A stretch of DNA of 64,000 nucleotides from Desulfobacteraceae bacterium (GTDB lineage: Bacteria > Desulfobacterota > DSM-4660 > Desulfatiglandales > Desulfatiglandaceae): positions 1-64,000 of the forward strand of contig JAUWMR010000016.1 in the NCBI GenBank assembly GCA_030613055.1, in the 5' to 3' direction. Below, piece by piece: positions 33,533 to 42,967 of the stretch; within the stretch, counting starts at the first letter, position 1; the number at the start of each line of letters is the position of its first letter. The notes beneath the pieces are model-generated. The model had not been told where the DNA came from and did not search any database. It saw nothing but the letters and a program-made list of their open reading frames with translations. The translations under genes were made by a program, and so were the position numbers.

Positions 33533-33542
33533 TACAAAATTG

Positions 33543-33617
33543 TAACAGTTCAATATTTCGGGGTATAATATTTACCACGAAGGACACGAAGAGACAGAGT
33601 GCAAAAATATCCAATGC
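33543..33617. repeat. Dispersed repeat, second copy
   Basis: This is the direct-orientation partner of the repeat at 17516-17603 (CAATATTTCGGGGTATAAT, then TTTACCACGAAGGACACG). It lies between the DUF4390 gene and the kinase gene. Confidence 0.75.
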
Positions 33618-33692
33618 CCGCGAAGGCGTGGGGTTGGTTCAAATGTGATTTGCCCCGGTTTATTGAGCAGATAAGCCACATATGTTTTGATT

Positions 33693-35927
33693 ATGGCAGA
33701 TTATTTAGATGCTAAAAAACAGGATCTAAAAAGACGACGCAGGGAAAGATACCTGATTATCTCCCTGTTTGTCGTTATTTTTATCTTGATGACATGGCTT
33801 GGGATACGTCGTTTTGATCCGGGCCTGGACCTGCCGTTTTCAAGCAGCATCCTCGTGTTTGTTGTCATTAATATTAATGTAATTTTGCTCCTCCTTCTTC
33901 TCTTCCTCACTGTCAGAAATGTTGTCAAACTGCTATATGAAAGAAAAAGAAGCATTATGGGCGCGAAACTCAGGTCCAAACTGGTTCTTGCTTTTGTGAC
34001 CCTTTCACTCTTGCCGACAATCATTCTTTTTTTCGTCTCTGTGCAGTTTATTTCTTTGTCCATCGAATACTGGTTTAAGCTTCAGATCGAACAGTCATTG
34101 GAGGACTCATTAGAGGCTGGTCAGGACTATTATAGCCAGGTGGCTGATGAAATCCTGTTTCTCGGAAACAGATTGAGCCGTGTGATTAGCCACGAAGGTT
34201 ATTTGTCGCTTTCCATGAAAGGGGATCTTGAACGATTCATTGATGAAAAAAGGAAGGAGTACCGGTTGGCATCCCTTAAGGTATTATTGGTAGATCTTTC
34301 CCAGAGGACTGCTTCTGAGGGGCACCGGATTGATTTGAGCATCTTTAAAGGGCCCGACGAGGATGTTCTGAGAAAAGGCCTTGATAAAGGGACGGATACC
34401 CAGCACATCGAGTCCTCCCCATATGGCGACCTGGTAAGTGGTATTGTTCCTGTATTTTCAAAGACCGAATCTAAGGCAGTGATAGGCCTGATCGTTTTAG
34501 CAAAATTTATTCCCGGTACGTTTGTCAACAGGTTAAAGGCCATTTCGAGCGGACTTCAGAAATACCGTCAATTAAAGATGCTAAAAAAACCAATAAAAAC
34601 AACCCACATGATAACGCTTTCTATTGTTACTCTTCTGATTATATTTTCATCCGTATGGTTCGGGTTTTATATTTCAAAGGAGATTACTATTCCCATCAAG
34701 GAATTGGCTGAGGGAACCAATAAAATTGCTTCAGGAGATTATGATTTTTTTATTGATCTGGAGGCAAAAGATGAAATTGGAGTCCTGGTAAATTCATTTA
34801 ACCGGATGACAATGGATCTGAAAACGGGTAAGAGTAAGCTTGAGGAGGCCAATAAGGAGCTGGTAAGGAGCAATATTGAACTGGAGCAGCGACGGCTGTA
34901 CATGGAGATTGTATTAGCCAATGTGGCCGCCGGTGTTGTATCGGCGGATACCGATGGCAGCATTCTCACAATCAACAAATCAGCAGAGAGGATGCTGGAC
35001 ATAAAGGCCGAAAGGATCATCGGAAAGAATTATAATGAAATCCTGTCAGAGGATTATACTAATGTAATAGATGGGTTTTTAGCTGATAAGGCGCTTTTTC
35101 AAAAAGGCTCTTTAAATAAACAATTCAGGTTGTCTGTAGGGGACAAGAGGCTTACGTTGTTAGTATCTCTGAACGTTCTCCGTGATGATCGCGGAAATTA
35201 TCTTGGCATTGTTGCCGTTTTCGAGGATTTGAGTGAGATCGAAAAGGCCCAGCGCATGGCTGCCTGGAGAGAAGTGGCAAGGCGCATTGCCCATGAGGTC
35301 AAGAATCCTTTGACACCCATCCAGCTCTCTGCCCAGCGGCTCAAGAAAAGATATGGAAAGAATATTGTAGGCGAGGATGGAATAATTTTTCATGAGTGTA
35401 CTGAGATGATTATCCGGCAGGTGGAGGAGTTAAAGCGCCTGGTAAATGAGTTTTCCAATTTTGCACGCATGCCTGCCTCCAATCCGGCACCTGCCGATAT
35501 CAGCAAGATCATTAAAGAGGCCCTGAGCCTTTACAGGGAGGCTCACAAAAACGTGAAGTTTATTTTCAAGGACAAAGATGGCGTTCCGGCCTTTAATCTT
35601 GACAGGGAACAGATAAAAAGGGTCATGATAAATCTTCTGGATAATGCTATCGAAGCAATCAATGGTGAGGGGGAGATAATTGTCGATCTCAATTATGATG
35701 ATATCCTCCAGATGGTTATTGTCGAAGTTGCAGACAATGGAAAGGGAATATCCCCCGAGAATAAGACACGGCTGTTTGAACCTTATTTTTCCACGAAGAA
35801 ACAGGGGACCGGATTAGGCCTTGCTATAGTGAGCACAATAATAGCGGATCACAACGGGTTTATCCGGGTCCAGGATAACAGGCCAAGGGGCACTAAATTT
35901 GTCATAGAACTACCTGTCAGGATTTGA
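33693..35927 (+). CDS. NtrY-like membrane sensor histidine kinase
   Basis: This 744-residue kinase has two N-terminal membrane segments (about 20-40 and 45-75), a third pair around 90-115 and 305-325, a HAMP domain (ISKEITIPIKELAEGTNKIASGDYDF), and a PAS domain (about 400-510). The kinase core has His534 in RRIAHEVKNPLTPIQLSAQR and ATPase motifs MINLLDNAIEAI, VADNGKGI and KKQGTGLGLAI. The H-box form HEVKNPLTPIQ is that of NtrY-type kinases. The ATG at 33693 is chosen; a TTG at 33687 is possible and no clear ribosome site is seen for either. waaA follows with no gap. No NtrX-like regulator is adjacent, so its partner must be elsewhere. Confidence 0.9.
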   Translation: MADYLDAKKQDLKRRRRERYLIISLFVVIFILMTWLGIRRFDPGLDLPFSSSILVFVVININVILLLLLLFLTVRNVVKLLYERKRSIMGAKLRSKLVLAFVTLSLLPTIILFFVSVQFISLSIEYWFKLQIEQSLEDSLEAGQDYYSQVADEILFLGNRLSRVISHEGYLSLSMKGDLERFIDEKRKEYRLASLKVLLVDLSQRTASEGHRIDLSIFKGPDEDVLRKGLDKGTDTQHIESSPYGDLVSGIVPVFSKTESKAVIGLIVLAKFIPGTFVNRLKAISSGLQKYRQLKMLKKPIKTTHMITLSIVTLLIIFSSVWFGFYISKEITIPIKELAEGTNKIASGDYDFFIDLEAKDEIGVLVNSFNRMTMDLKTGKSKLEEANKELVRSNIELEQRRLYMEIVLANVAAGVVSADTDGSILTINKSAERMLDIKAERIIGKNYNEILSEDYTNVIDGFLADKALFQKGSLNKQFRLSVGDKRLTLLVSLNVLRDDRGNYLGIVAVFEDLSEIEKAQRMAAWREVARRIAHEVKNPLTPIQLSAQRLKKRYGKNIVGEDGIIFHECTEMIIRQVEELKRLVNEFSNFARMPASNPAPADISKIIKEALSLYREAHKNVKFIFKDKDGVPAFNLDREQIKRVMINLLDNAIEAINGEGEIIVDLNYDDILQMVIVEVADNGKGISPENKTRLFEPYFSTKKQGTGLGLAIVSTIIADHNGFIRVQDNRPRGTKFVIELPVRI

Positions 35928-37196
35928 ATGAGACATAAAATGCTTGTATTTCTGTACCATTTCGCATGGACGCTCCTTATTTTTTTTTGTATCCCACTCC
36001 TCCCATTGACAAGCAAAAGGCGTCTTATCGAGAGACTGACATTGAGCTTGCCACGGGATTTCCTTGATGCGGGCAATATATGGATACACGCACTGTCTGT
36101 AGGGGAAGTTGTTTCGGCGCTGCCACTTGTTGAGACATTGAGACTGAAATACCCCGAAAAGGATATTGTTTTTACGGTGGCGACTACCAGAGGAATGGCT
36201 GTTGCGCGAAAGGAATTGGAGGGCAAAGTCAGGGTACTGCTTACGATGCCCGTTGATTTCTGGTGGTGTATTTTTCGGATAACAAATTTTGTCAAACCTT
36301 CTGTTTTTGTTCTTGTTGAAACTGATATCTGGCCCGGGCTGGTCGATCATCTGAGAAGAAGGGGTGTTAAAAGCGTTTTAATCAATGGGCGTATTTCTCC
36401 CCGGACTTTCAGATCCTATCAAAGGTTTCCTCTTTTTGTTCGAGCCATGTTTAGGCCGTTTGAATCGTGCCTGATGCAGTCTGATTTAGACAGGGAAAGG
36501 CTTTGTAAAATCGGAATAAACCCTGAAAAAGTCAGGACAGTGGGCAATATCAAGTTTGACCGCGATTGGACGCCGATGGGTCAGGAGGAACATAAAAAGT
36601 GGCTGGATTGCCTGCGTCTTGAGCCTGACAGACTGATATGGGTAGCCGGAAGTATCCACCGGGGAGAGGAAGAAATCTTATTAGATGTTTTTAAAAAACT
36701 GCATCGGTCTTTTGAAAAGCTGCACCTTATTCTTGCCCCGAGAAGGGTAGAGGAATCTTATGACATCCTGAGACAGGCCCGGGGTATGGGATTAAACGCA
36801 GTGCTAAAGACCGAAGTCAAAAACAATACGCATCACCATGACGTCCTTATTCTGAATACCTTAGGAGAGTTAGGGCGTATCTACGGGCTTGGCCAGGTGA
36901 GCTTTGTTGGCGGAAGCCTTGTGCCTGTCGGGGGGCATAACTTGCTCGAGCCCGCTAATTTCGGCTGCCCGGTTCTTTTCGGGCCTCATACCCACAATTT
37001 TGTTCAAATGTCAGAGTCTTTGGTTGAGGCGGGAGGGGGATGGCGTGTCAGCAACGGTGATGAACTCTGTGAGGCCGTTAGAACGTTGTTCGCGGATAAA
37101 GGGATGCGAAAAGAGCTGGGCAGGCTTGCAAAAGGGTTTGTTGAAAAAAACAGGGGCGCTGTAGAACGGGTAATAGAATCGCTTGGTGATTTGTAA
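35928..37196 (+). CDS. waaA: 3-deoxy-D-manno-octulosonic acid (Kdo) transferase
   Basis: WaaA (KdtA) adds Kdo to lipid IVA at the inner membrane, starting the lipopolysaccharide core. The N-terminal anchor is about 10-25. The GT-B signature regions are IWIHALSVGEVVSALPLVETLR, LVETDIWPGLVDHLRRRGV, LINGRISPRTFRSY and the C-terminal SFVGGSLVPVGGHNLLEPA with the nucleotide-sugar site. The length of 422 residues is typical. The ATG immediately follows the kinase stop codon, so translation is probably coupled. lpxK follows 200 bases later. Confidence 0.95.
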   Translation: MRHKMLVFLYHFAWTLLIFFCIPLLPLTSKRRLIERLTLSLPRDFLDAGNIWIHALSVGEVVSALPLVETLRLKYPEKDIVFTVATTRGMAVARKELEGKVRVLLTMPVDFWWCIFRITNFVKPSVFVLVETDIWPGLVDHLRRRGVKSVLINGRISPRTFRSYQRFPLFVRAMFRPFESCLMQSDLDRERLCKIGINPEKVRTVGNIKFDRDWTPMGQEEHKKWLDCLRLEPDRLIWVAGSIHRGEEEILLDVFKKLHRSFEKLHLILAPRRVEESYDILRQARGMGLNAVLKTEVKNNTHHHDVLILNTLGELGRIYGLGQVSFVGGSLVPVGGHNLLEPANFGCPVLFGPHTHNFVQMSESLVEAGGGWRVSNGDELCEAVRTLFADKGMRKELGRLAKGFVEKNRGAVERVIESLGDL

Positions 37197-37397
37197 TAAC
37201 CCGGTTGAGCGAATAACGCTCGATTGGATCGGCAATAAGCATTCAGCGTTCAGATTTCACATTCCTTGCGCCTTGCGTCTTGAACCTTGAGCCTATTTTC
37301 AAATGCGGACTATGCTAATTCCAGCATAACGAATGTTTTGCGTGTGCCCGGTTTAAGATACAAGACACAATAATTTACATTTTGGAGGTTTCAAATA

Positions 37398-38513
37398 ATG
37401 GGGGTTTTTGGTCCTGGCTGGTCCCTGATTCATCAGAAGAAATCCACAGGGCTTTTGACCCCCATACTGGCTTTTCTTTCGGTTTGTTACGAGGCCGGTC
37501 TCAGAATTCGTCTATCCGCTTACCGTCGAGGTATATTTAAAAGAGAATCCCTCCCAGGATTTACGGTCAGTATCGGCAACCTGACTACCGGGGGAACAGG
37601 AAAGACTCCCGCCGTCATTATGCTGGCAAGGTGGGCGCAAAAAGAGGGGTTTCGTGTGGCAGTGCTTTCCAGGGGCTATGGCGGTCGTTACAAGGATGAT
37701 GTCTTAGAGGTATCCGATGGGAACAGCACTAAAACTGATGCTAACAAGGCAGGGGATGAACCCTTTCTTCTTGCAAGAAGGCTTTCCGGGATTCCTGTAG
37801 TAATATCGAAAAAACGTTTTAAGGCCGGATTGTATGCGCATGAAAAGTACGGATGTGATTTTTTTATTCTTGATGACGGGTTTCAGCACCTGAAACTGAA
37901 AAGGGACCTGGACTTAGCGCTGATTGATGCCGCCAGTCCATTTGGAAATGGACACCTGCTGCCCTGGGGACCCCTAAGAGAGTCTGTTGATAAATTGGGC
38001 AGGGCGGATGCCTTTGTCATAACTCGATCAAGCAGGCAGGGTGCCGGTGAAAGGCTGTCAAATATACTCACGAAGAAATTTCCTTCAACCCCTGTTTATT
38101 ATGAAGACCACCTGGTAGAAAAGGTTGTGTTTCCTTTTAATAAGGAGATCCTTGACCCTGAATTCTTGGGAGGAAGGCGTATTGTCGCATTTGCCGGCAT
38201 TGCTCGACCCGAGGTATTTAAAAATACCCTGATTGGATTGGGATCAGACGTTGTTCATTTCATGGGATTCAGAGATCACCACAGATTCGGACGTGATGAG
38301 ATAGAGGCATTGGTTGATGTCAAAGAAAAACTCGAAGCGGAGTACATACTAACTACGGAAAAGGACTGGGTGAGGATGTCTGCTTTTTCCTCTTTATGTC
38401 CTGAGATGGGGTATTTACGCATCAGATTTACCCTGCTTTCAGGACAGGATAATTTTTTTCAAATGATAAAAAATGGAATCGATCAAAAAAATATTTCTGA
38501 CACTGATATTTAA
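37398..38513 (+). CDS. lpxK: Tetraacyldisaccharide 4'-kinase LpxK
   Basis: LpxK phosphorylates the 4' position of the lipid A disaccharide at the inner membrane using ATP. The P-loop is in SIGNLTTGGTGKTPAVIML, followed by VAVLSRGYGGRY, DEPFLLARRL and the family motif FFILDDGFQHLKLKRDLDLALID. There is an N-terminal hydrophobic patch (LLTPILAFLSVCYEAG). The length of 371 residues fits. TTGGAGG lies about nine bases before the ATG. Its 3' end overlaps the next gene by 41 bases. Confidence 0.95.
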   Translation: MGVFGPGWSLIHQKKSTGLLTPILAFLSVCYEAGLRIRLSAYRRGIFKRESLPGFTVSIGNLTTGGTGKTPAVIMLARWAQKEGFRVAVLSRGYGGRYKDDVLEVSDGNSTKTDANKAGDEPFLLARRLSGIPVVISKKRFKAGLYAHEKYGCDFFILDDGFQHLKLKRDLDLALIDAASPFGNGHLLPWGPLRESVDKLGRADAFVITRSSRQGAGERLSNILTKKFPSTPVYYEDHLVEKVVFPFNKEILDPEFLGGRRIVAFAGIARPEVFKNTLIGLGSDVVHFMGFRDHHRFGRDEIEALVDVKEKLEAEYILTTEKDWVRMSAFSSLCPEMGYLRIRFTLLSGQDNFFQMIKNGIDQKNISDTDI

Positions 38514-39408
38514 ATTAATATTTACGGTTGTGTGGCTTGTATCTATGATTCCTTTTCATACAGGGCAATTGATCGGCCGGACCCTGGGACGGGCGTTTTC
38601 TTTAATTCCCATGGGTCGTACAAAGATATCATTAGATAATCTTTGTCACGCCTTTGGGGACAACATGACGGAGGATGAATTAAAGGAACTCAACAGGCAG
38701 GTTGTAATGCATTTTGGACAGATGCTGTTTGAAGTACCGCATATTCTGAGGTTGAGCCTTTCCAACCTGGACAGGTACCTGACCTGGGAAAACGAAGAGA
38801 GGTTTTTTGCTGCAATTGAAAAGGAAAAAGGGGTCTTTATCCTCGGCGGCCATTTTGGAAATTGGGAACTCCTGTCGGCAGCGATCAATATCTACCTGAC
38901 CCCTAACATGGCCGTTATCGCGAGGGAAATTGACTTTGTACCGCTTGACCGTGTTATTAATACCCTGCGTTCCAACTTTGGGGTCGAGGTTATCAACAAG
39001 CAGCGCGGGATCCGGAAGATCATGAAGGCTCTTAAGGATAAAAAATCAGTCGGAATTCTCCTGGATCAAAATGTGGATCGGTATGAGGGTGTGTTCGTGC
39101 CGTTTTTGGGCAGGCAGGCATGTGTGAACAAAGGGCTTGCACTTATGGCCCTGAAGACGGGAACCCCCGTAGTTCCCGTGTTTTCAGTCAGGCAGCCGGA
39201 CGGAAGATACCGGATTTTCGTTGAAAAGGAAGTCGAGCTGATAAGGACCGGGGACAAGACCAGAGACGTTGAAGAAAACACGGCCCTTTTTACAGGGATA
39301 ATAGAGAAATATATCAGGCAGTATCCGGATCAGTGGTTCTGGTTTCACAGGCGATGGAAGACCATGTTCTATTGTCCGTTGCCTAAAGATTTCTACAGCA
39401 AGACATGA
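38473..39408 (+). CDS. lpxL: Lipid A biosynthesis acyltransferase (LpxL/HtrB family)
   Basis: This 311-residue LpxL/LpxM-type acyltransferase adds a secondary acyl chain to (Kdo)-lipid A at the inner membrane. An N-terminal membrane segment (about 5-25) is followed by the catalytic region GGHFGNWELLSAAI. MKALKDKKSVGILLDQNVDR and FFGR-like VPFLGRQACVNKGLALMALKTGTPVVPVF come next, ending in QWFWFHRRWKTM. The ATG at 38473 overlaps lpxK by 41 bases; a later start is possible but would cut the membrane segment. waaF starts inside its stop codon. Confidence 0.92.
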   Translation: MESIKKIFLTLIFKLIFTVVWLVSMIPFHTGQLIGRTLGRAFSLIPMGRTKISLDNLCHAFGDNMTEDELKELNRQVVMHFGQMLFEVPHILRLSLSNLDRYLTWENEERFFAAIEKEKGVFILGGHFGNWELLSAAINIYLTPNMAVIAREIDFVPLDRVINTLRSNFGVEVINKQRGIRKIMKALKDKKSVGILLDQNVDRYEGVFVPFLGRQACVNKGLALMALKTGTPVVPVFSVRQPDGRYRIFVEKEVELIRTGDKTRDVEENTALFTGIIEKYIRQYPDQWFWFHRRWKTMFYCPLPKDFYSKT

Positions 39409-40475
39409 TGCAACTGGCTAACAGAAAAAAAATTGATAAGACTGGAATAAGGCGTATCCTGATTCGTTCCACCAACTGGGTTGGTGACGCGGTTATGACA
39501 CTGCCCGCCATCAAGGCCGTAAAACAAAATTTCCCTGAAAGCTCAATCACGGTCCTTGCAAAACCCTGGGTCGTTCCATTATTTAAGGATAACCCTGATG
39601 TGGATAAAATCATCCAATATAAAAAAGGAAAAGGCTTTATCACGGATTTAGCGGAAATGGCCCGGGTTATTGGTGTCATTCGAAAACAGGAATTTGATCT
39701 GGCCATCCTTTTTCAGAACGCCTTTGAGGCGGCCTTTTTGACCTATTTCGGTGGAGTCAGATACAGGTTAGGCTACAATACGGATGGACGCGGGATTTTA
39801 TTAAGCCATCGGATCATCAGGAACGAAGAGGTCTTAAAGGTACACCAGGTGGAATATTATTTATCCCTCCTGGGAGCCATGGGGTTGGAAGCGGCTAATG
39901 CGGACCCGTCAATATATATTGCCGGCGAGGACATGGAAAAGGCCGGTGATCTTCTTCATGCGAAAGGGGTTGAAAGCCGGGACTTTCTGGTCGGCCTCAG
40001 CCCGGGGGCTATATACGGAGAGGCTAAACGATGGCCTCCGGATCGATTTGCAAGGATCGGGGATTGGGCCGCTGAAAAGTGGCATGCAAGGGTCCTGGTA
40101 ATGGGCAGTCCAAAAGAAAGGGATATCTGTGAGAGTGTATGCGGGTTCATGACAAACAGGAGTTATAATTTCTGTGGTCGAACCTCGCTCTCTGAGGCCA
40201 TGGGCCTGATCAAGCATTGTGGTTTTTTTGTGACCAATGACTCAGGGCTCATGCATGTAGCGGCAGCCCTGGGCGTGCCTACGGTGGCTGTTTTTGGTTC
40301 AACCGATCCGGTGGCCACCGGGCCGCGTGGGCCTAATACAAGGGTTGTCAAACACGATATTGAATGTGCTCCGTGCCTTAAACCTGAATGTCCCACCGAC
40401 TATCGCTGTATGCTGTCTATCCAGCCGGAAGAGGTCTGGAGTGAGATGGAGAATTTAAAGGAGACCCTCGGGTGA
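39405..40475 (+). CDS. waaF: ADP-heptose:LPS heptosyltransferase II
   Basis: WaaF adds the second heptose to the lipopolysaccharide inner core from ADP-heptose. The family features are IRRILIRSTNWVGDAVMTLPAIKAV, GLSPGAIYGEAKRWPPDRFA, NFCGRTSLSEAMGLIKHC and VTNDSGLMHVAAALGVPTVAVFGSTDP. The conserved late Cys-rich segment CAPCLKPECPTDYRCM is also there. At 356 residues the length is standard. Its ATG overlaps the lpxL stop by four bases (ATGA) and its stop overlaps gmhB's GTG by four, so the three genes are coupled. Confidence 0.94.
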   Translation: MMQLANRKKIDKTGIRRILIRSTNWVGDAVMTLPAIKAVKQNFPESSITVLAKPWVVPLFKDNPDVDKIIQYKKGKGFITDLAEMARVIGVIRKQEFDLAILFQNAFEAAFLTYFGGVRYRLGYNTDGRGILLSHRIIRNEEVLKVHQVEYYLSLLGAMGLEAANADPSIYIAGEDMEKAGDLLHAKGVESRDFLVGLSPGAIYGEAKRWPPDRFARIGDWAAEKWHARVLVMGSPKERDICESVCGFMTNRSYNFCGRTSLSEAMGLIKHCGFFVTNDSGLMHVAAALGVPTVAVFGSTDPVATGPRGPNTRVVKHDIECAPCLKPECPTDYRCMLSIQPEEVWSEMENLKETLG

Positions 40476-41050
40476 AAAAACCGGCTGTTTTTATTGATCG
40501 TGACGGCACCATAAACGAGCAGATGGGTTATATCAACCATGTGAGCCGTTTTATTCTTCTTCCAGGTGCGGCGGAATCCGTAAGGCTTTTAAACGGGCAT
40601 GGTTATTTAGCGATTGTCGTGTCCAATCAATCAGGTGTTGGCAGGGGATATTTCCCGATAGAATTAGTCCACGACGTACATGAATATATGAAGTCTTTAC
40701 TGGAAAAAGAGGGGGCGGCCGTTGATGGAATATATTTCTGTCCCCATCATCCGGAGGCTTTGGTGCCTGAATACAGAATTGACTGCAATTGCAGGAAGCC
40801 GAAGACAGGTCTCATTGAAAAGGCATGCGAGGATTTCGATATTGACATGAAAAATTCCTATGTCATTGGAGACCGCTGTTCAGATATTGAATTAGCGGAC
40901 CGTTCAGATCTGAAAGGGCTGATGGTAAAGACAGGGTATGGGCTTGGAGACATTGAGTATGTCCTGCCCAACACGTCGTTTGAGCCTGTTTATATAGCAA
41001 AAGACCTGCTATATGCGGTCAGGTGGATTATTGAAAGAGAAGATCTTTGA
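40472..41050 (+). CDS. gmhB: D-glycero-D-manno-heptose-1,7-bisphosphate 7-phosphatase
   Basis: GmhB removes the 7-phosphate in ADP-heptose synthesis. It is a HAD phosphatase: nucleophile D9 and acid D11 in FIDRDGTINE, motif II VVSNQSG, and the late DRCSDIELA. The zinc loop of GmhB is present in YFCPHHPEA...IDCNCRKPKTGL. The start is GTG overlapping waaF by four bases, with GGAG-type sequence upstream in GAGACCCTCGG only weakly matching. The length of 192 residues is normal. waaC begins directly after its stop. Confidence 0.94.
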   Translation: MKKPAVFIDRDGTINEQMGYINHVSRFILLPGAAESVRLLNGHGYLAIVVSNQSGVGRGYFPIELVHDVHEYMKSLLEKEGAAVDGIYFCPHHPEALVPEYRIDCNCRKPKTGLIEKACEDFDIDMKNSYVIGDRCSDIELADRSDLKGLMVKTGYGLGDIEYVLPNTSFEPVYIAKDLLYAVRWIIEREDL

Positions 41051-42097
41051 ATGGAAAGGCCGAACAGTATCCTTATTATAAAATTGAGCGCAATCGGGGA
41101 TGTGGTTCACTCGCTGCCCTTTTTAGAGGTGTTAAAAGAAAAATATACCGGTGCACGAATTGACTGGGTCGTGGAAGAGGGGGCTTCGCAGATCGTAAAG
41201 GGTCATCCTGCCCTGGATCGAGTGTTTGTCTCCCGCAGGAAATCGTGGCAAAAGAATCTGGTAAAAGGTCCGGGACGCTTATCAGCGATCCGGGAGATCC
41301 AGCGGTTTGTAAGAGAGCTGAGGTTACGCGAGTACGATCTTGTGATTGATCTTCAAGGTCTTTTCAAGAGCGGTATCCTGACCGGTCTTTGCAGGGGAAA
41401 AAGAAAGGTCGGAATGGAAGGCGCCAGAGAGGGAGGCAGGGTGTTTCTGAATGAAAGGCCCGTTTCCGTAAACTATGACCAGCACGCGATTGACCGCTAC
41501 CTGCAAATAGCCGGATACCTTAAGTGTGATTCCACGGCGTGGAAAGGCAAAATACCTGTTTTTGACCCTGACAGGAGACAAATTGATTACCTGCTTAAGA
41601 ACAATGGGTCAGGCAACCGGCCTCTTATAGCCATTAACCCCATGGCAAAATGGGAGACAAAGCTGTGGGAGGAGGAACGATTTGCAGGTATTGCGGACAG
41701 GCTGAAGGACGAATTATCCTGCGAGGTAATTTTTACCGGGAGCAGGCAGGACAGGGAAGTTATTGAACGTATTTTAAAAATGATGAAAAAAAGGCCCATG
41801 AATCTTGCGGGTCAAACAAGCCTCAAGGAATTAGCATGCCTGTATGAGAGATGCGGGGCCGTTGTTACCACTGATACAGGCCCCATGCATATTGCCGCTG
41901 CCATGGGGTGCCAGGTTGTAGCACTGTTTGGTCCAACCGCTCCGTGGCGTACAGGCCCGTACGGGAACGGGCACAGGGTAATCAGGGCGGAAATCGAGTG
42001 CAGTCCATGTTTTAAGAAAAGGTGCGACAATACGATCTGTATGAAAGAGATTACAGTGGAAGCTGTATTTGAAGCCGTTAGAGATATTATAAAGTGA
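41051..42097 (+). CDS. waaC: LPS heptosyltransferase I
   Basis: This enzyme transfers the first heptose onto Kdo2-lipid A. The N-terminus ILIIKLSAIGDVVHSLPFLEVLK and IDWVVEEGASQIV are WaaC-like. DYDLVIDLQGLFKSGI-type sequence (EYDLVIDLQGLFKSG), KVGMEGAREGG, and VTTDTGPMHIAAAMGCQVVALFGPT complete the GT9 signature, with CSPCFKKRCDNTICM near the end as in its paralogue waaF. The length of 348 residues is typical. It starts on the base after gmhB stops and is followed by a Trm112-like gene after 127 bases. Confidence 0.93.
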   Translation: MERPNSILIIKLSAIGDVVHSLPFLEVLKEKYTGARIDWVVEEGASQIVKGHPALDRVFVSRRKSWQKNLVKGPGRLSAIREIQRFVRELRLREYDLVIDLQGLFKSGILTGLCRGKRKVGMEGAREGGRVFLNERPVSVNYDQHAIDRYLQIAGYLKCDSTAWKGKIPVFDPDRRQIDYLLKNNGSGNRPLIAINPMAKWETKLWEEERFAGIADRLKDELSCEVIFTGSRQDREVIERILKMMKKRPMNLAGQTSLKELACLYERCGAVVTTDTGPMHIAAAMGCQVVALFGPTAPWRTGPYGNGHRVIRAEIECSPCFKKRCDNTICMKEITVEAVFEAVRDIIK

Positions 42098-42126
42098 CAC
42101 GGGTCTTTTTTTTGGACGCGGACACG

Positions 42127-42146
42127 CCTGCCGGACGGCGGGCAGG
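42127..42146. repeat. Short GC-rich hairpin after waaC
   Basis: CCTGCCGGACGGCGGGCAGG forms a near-perfect stem (CCTGCC with GGCAGG) between waaC and the Trm112-like gene. No T-tract follows, so it is not called a terminator. Confidence 0.5.
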
Positions 42147-42224
42147 TGAACGCAGAACACCTTCAGCCTGACTACGTGAGTAGTCACTAACTTTTTACTT
42201 CTAACTTAATTGCAAGGAGCTATC

Positions 42225-42398
42225 ATGGCCATTAGTAAAGAACTTTTAGATATTTTGGCGTGCCCCAAGTGCAAGGGAGACATATACTTAAACGAAGCAG
42301 GGGATGGGCTCATCTGCGACAATTGTAAATTGCTTTACGAGATCAAGGATGATATCCCTATAATGCTCATTGATGAAGCCAAACCCCTTGACACGTGA
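42225..42398 (+). CDS. Trm112-like zinc-binding small protein
   Basis: The 57-residue protein has the YcaR/Trm112 form: LLDILACPKCKGDIYL with one Cys pair, ICDNCKLLYEI with the second, and the end DDIPIMLIDEA. Such proteins bind zinc and, in some organisms, activate methyltransferases. In bacteria they often sit beside lpxK or lipopolysaccharide genes, as here. AAGGAG precedes the ATG at 42225; an ATG at 42210 lacks such a site. Confidence 0.88.
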   Translation: MAISKELLDILACPKCKGDIYLNEAGDGLICDNCKLLYEIKDDIPIMLIDEAKPLDT

Positions 42399-42712
42399 TC
42401 TCATCTTTTCAGCGGGAGACCTTCCCCTTAGCAAAAACAACCCGCCAAAGAAACGGCTGAATTTCGACCTTAGAACTTACCTGAAGAGAGTCGCTGTTAT
42501 TAACCTGGCAATTTAATATACGAAAACCGTCATGCCGGACTTGATCCCCGCTGATCACGGTATCTTCGACTGGCATCCAGTGAAATTCTGGATTCCCGCC
42601 TTCGCGGGAATGACGTTCTTTAGTGTATTTAATTGCCGGAGTAATAAATAACTAAATAACTCAATACAGTTAGTTTTAGTCCGATTCTGTGATGGAATTA
42701 GCCAGGCAACCA
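42399..42712. other. Intergenic region with a palindromic repeat
   Basis: About 42528-42615 is a repeat related to the other GGATTCCCGCC elements: CGTCATGCCGG at one end, and ATTCCCGCCTTCGCGGGAAT with GACG at the other. Nothing else is recognised. Confidence 0.6.
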
Positions 42713-42868
42713 ATGCACCCATCACACCGCATCTATGGAATTGATTTCAGTGTGGCTCAAGACGCATGCAAGAAGATCTGGATTGCGAAAGACCTTATAG
42801 AAGGGCAATCACTTCTAATTGAAGATTGCTTTAAGACAAGAAAAATGCCTGTATCAAGAAAGCATTAG
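42713..42868 (+). pseudogene. N-terminal stub of a DUF429 protein
   Basis: A 51-codon frame reads MHPSHRIYGIDFSVAQDAC and then KKIWIAKDLIEGQSLLIED, ending with TAG at 42866. The start GIDFSxAxDAxKKIWIA is the hallmark of DUF429, a predicted RNase H-like nuclease family whose complete members exceed 200 residues. The next codons carry no DUF429 similarity. There is no good ribosome site. It is a 5' stub. Confidence 0.6.
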
Positions 42869-42938
42869 GATAGAGACTGCATGGTGGACAGTCTGAACAG
42901 GTTTAATTTTGGAGGAAGGGTTAAAAAAATCCCCCGGA

Positions 42939-42967
42939 TTGACAATCAAGTGATATAATAGTATAAG
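42939..42967 (+). promoter_or_regulatory. Sigma-70 promoter of the PilZ gene
   Basis: TTGACA at 42939-42944 and TATAAG at 42962-42967 are separated by 17 bases, the same boxes and spacing as the lpxC promoter. The expected leader to the PilZ start codon is about 150 bases. Confidence 0.65.
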
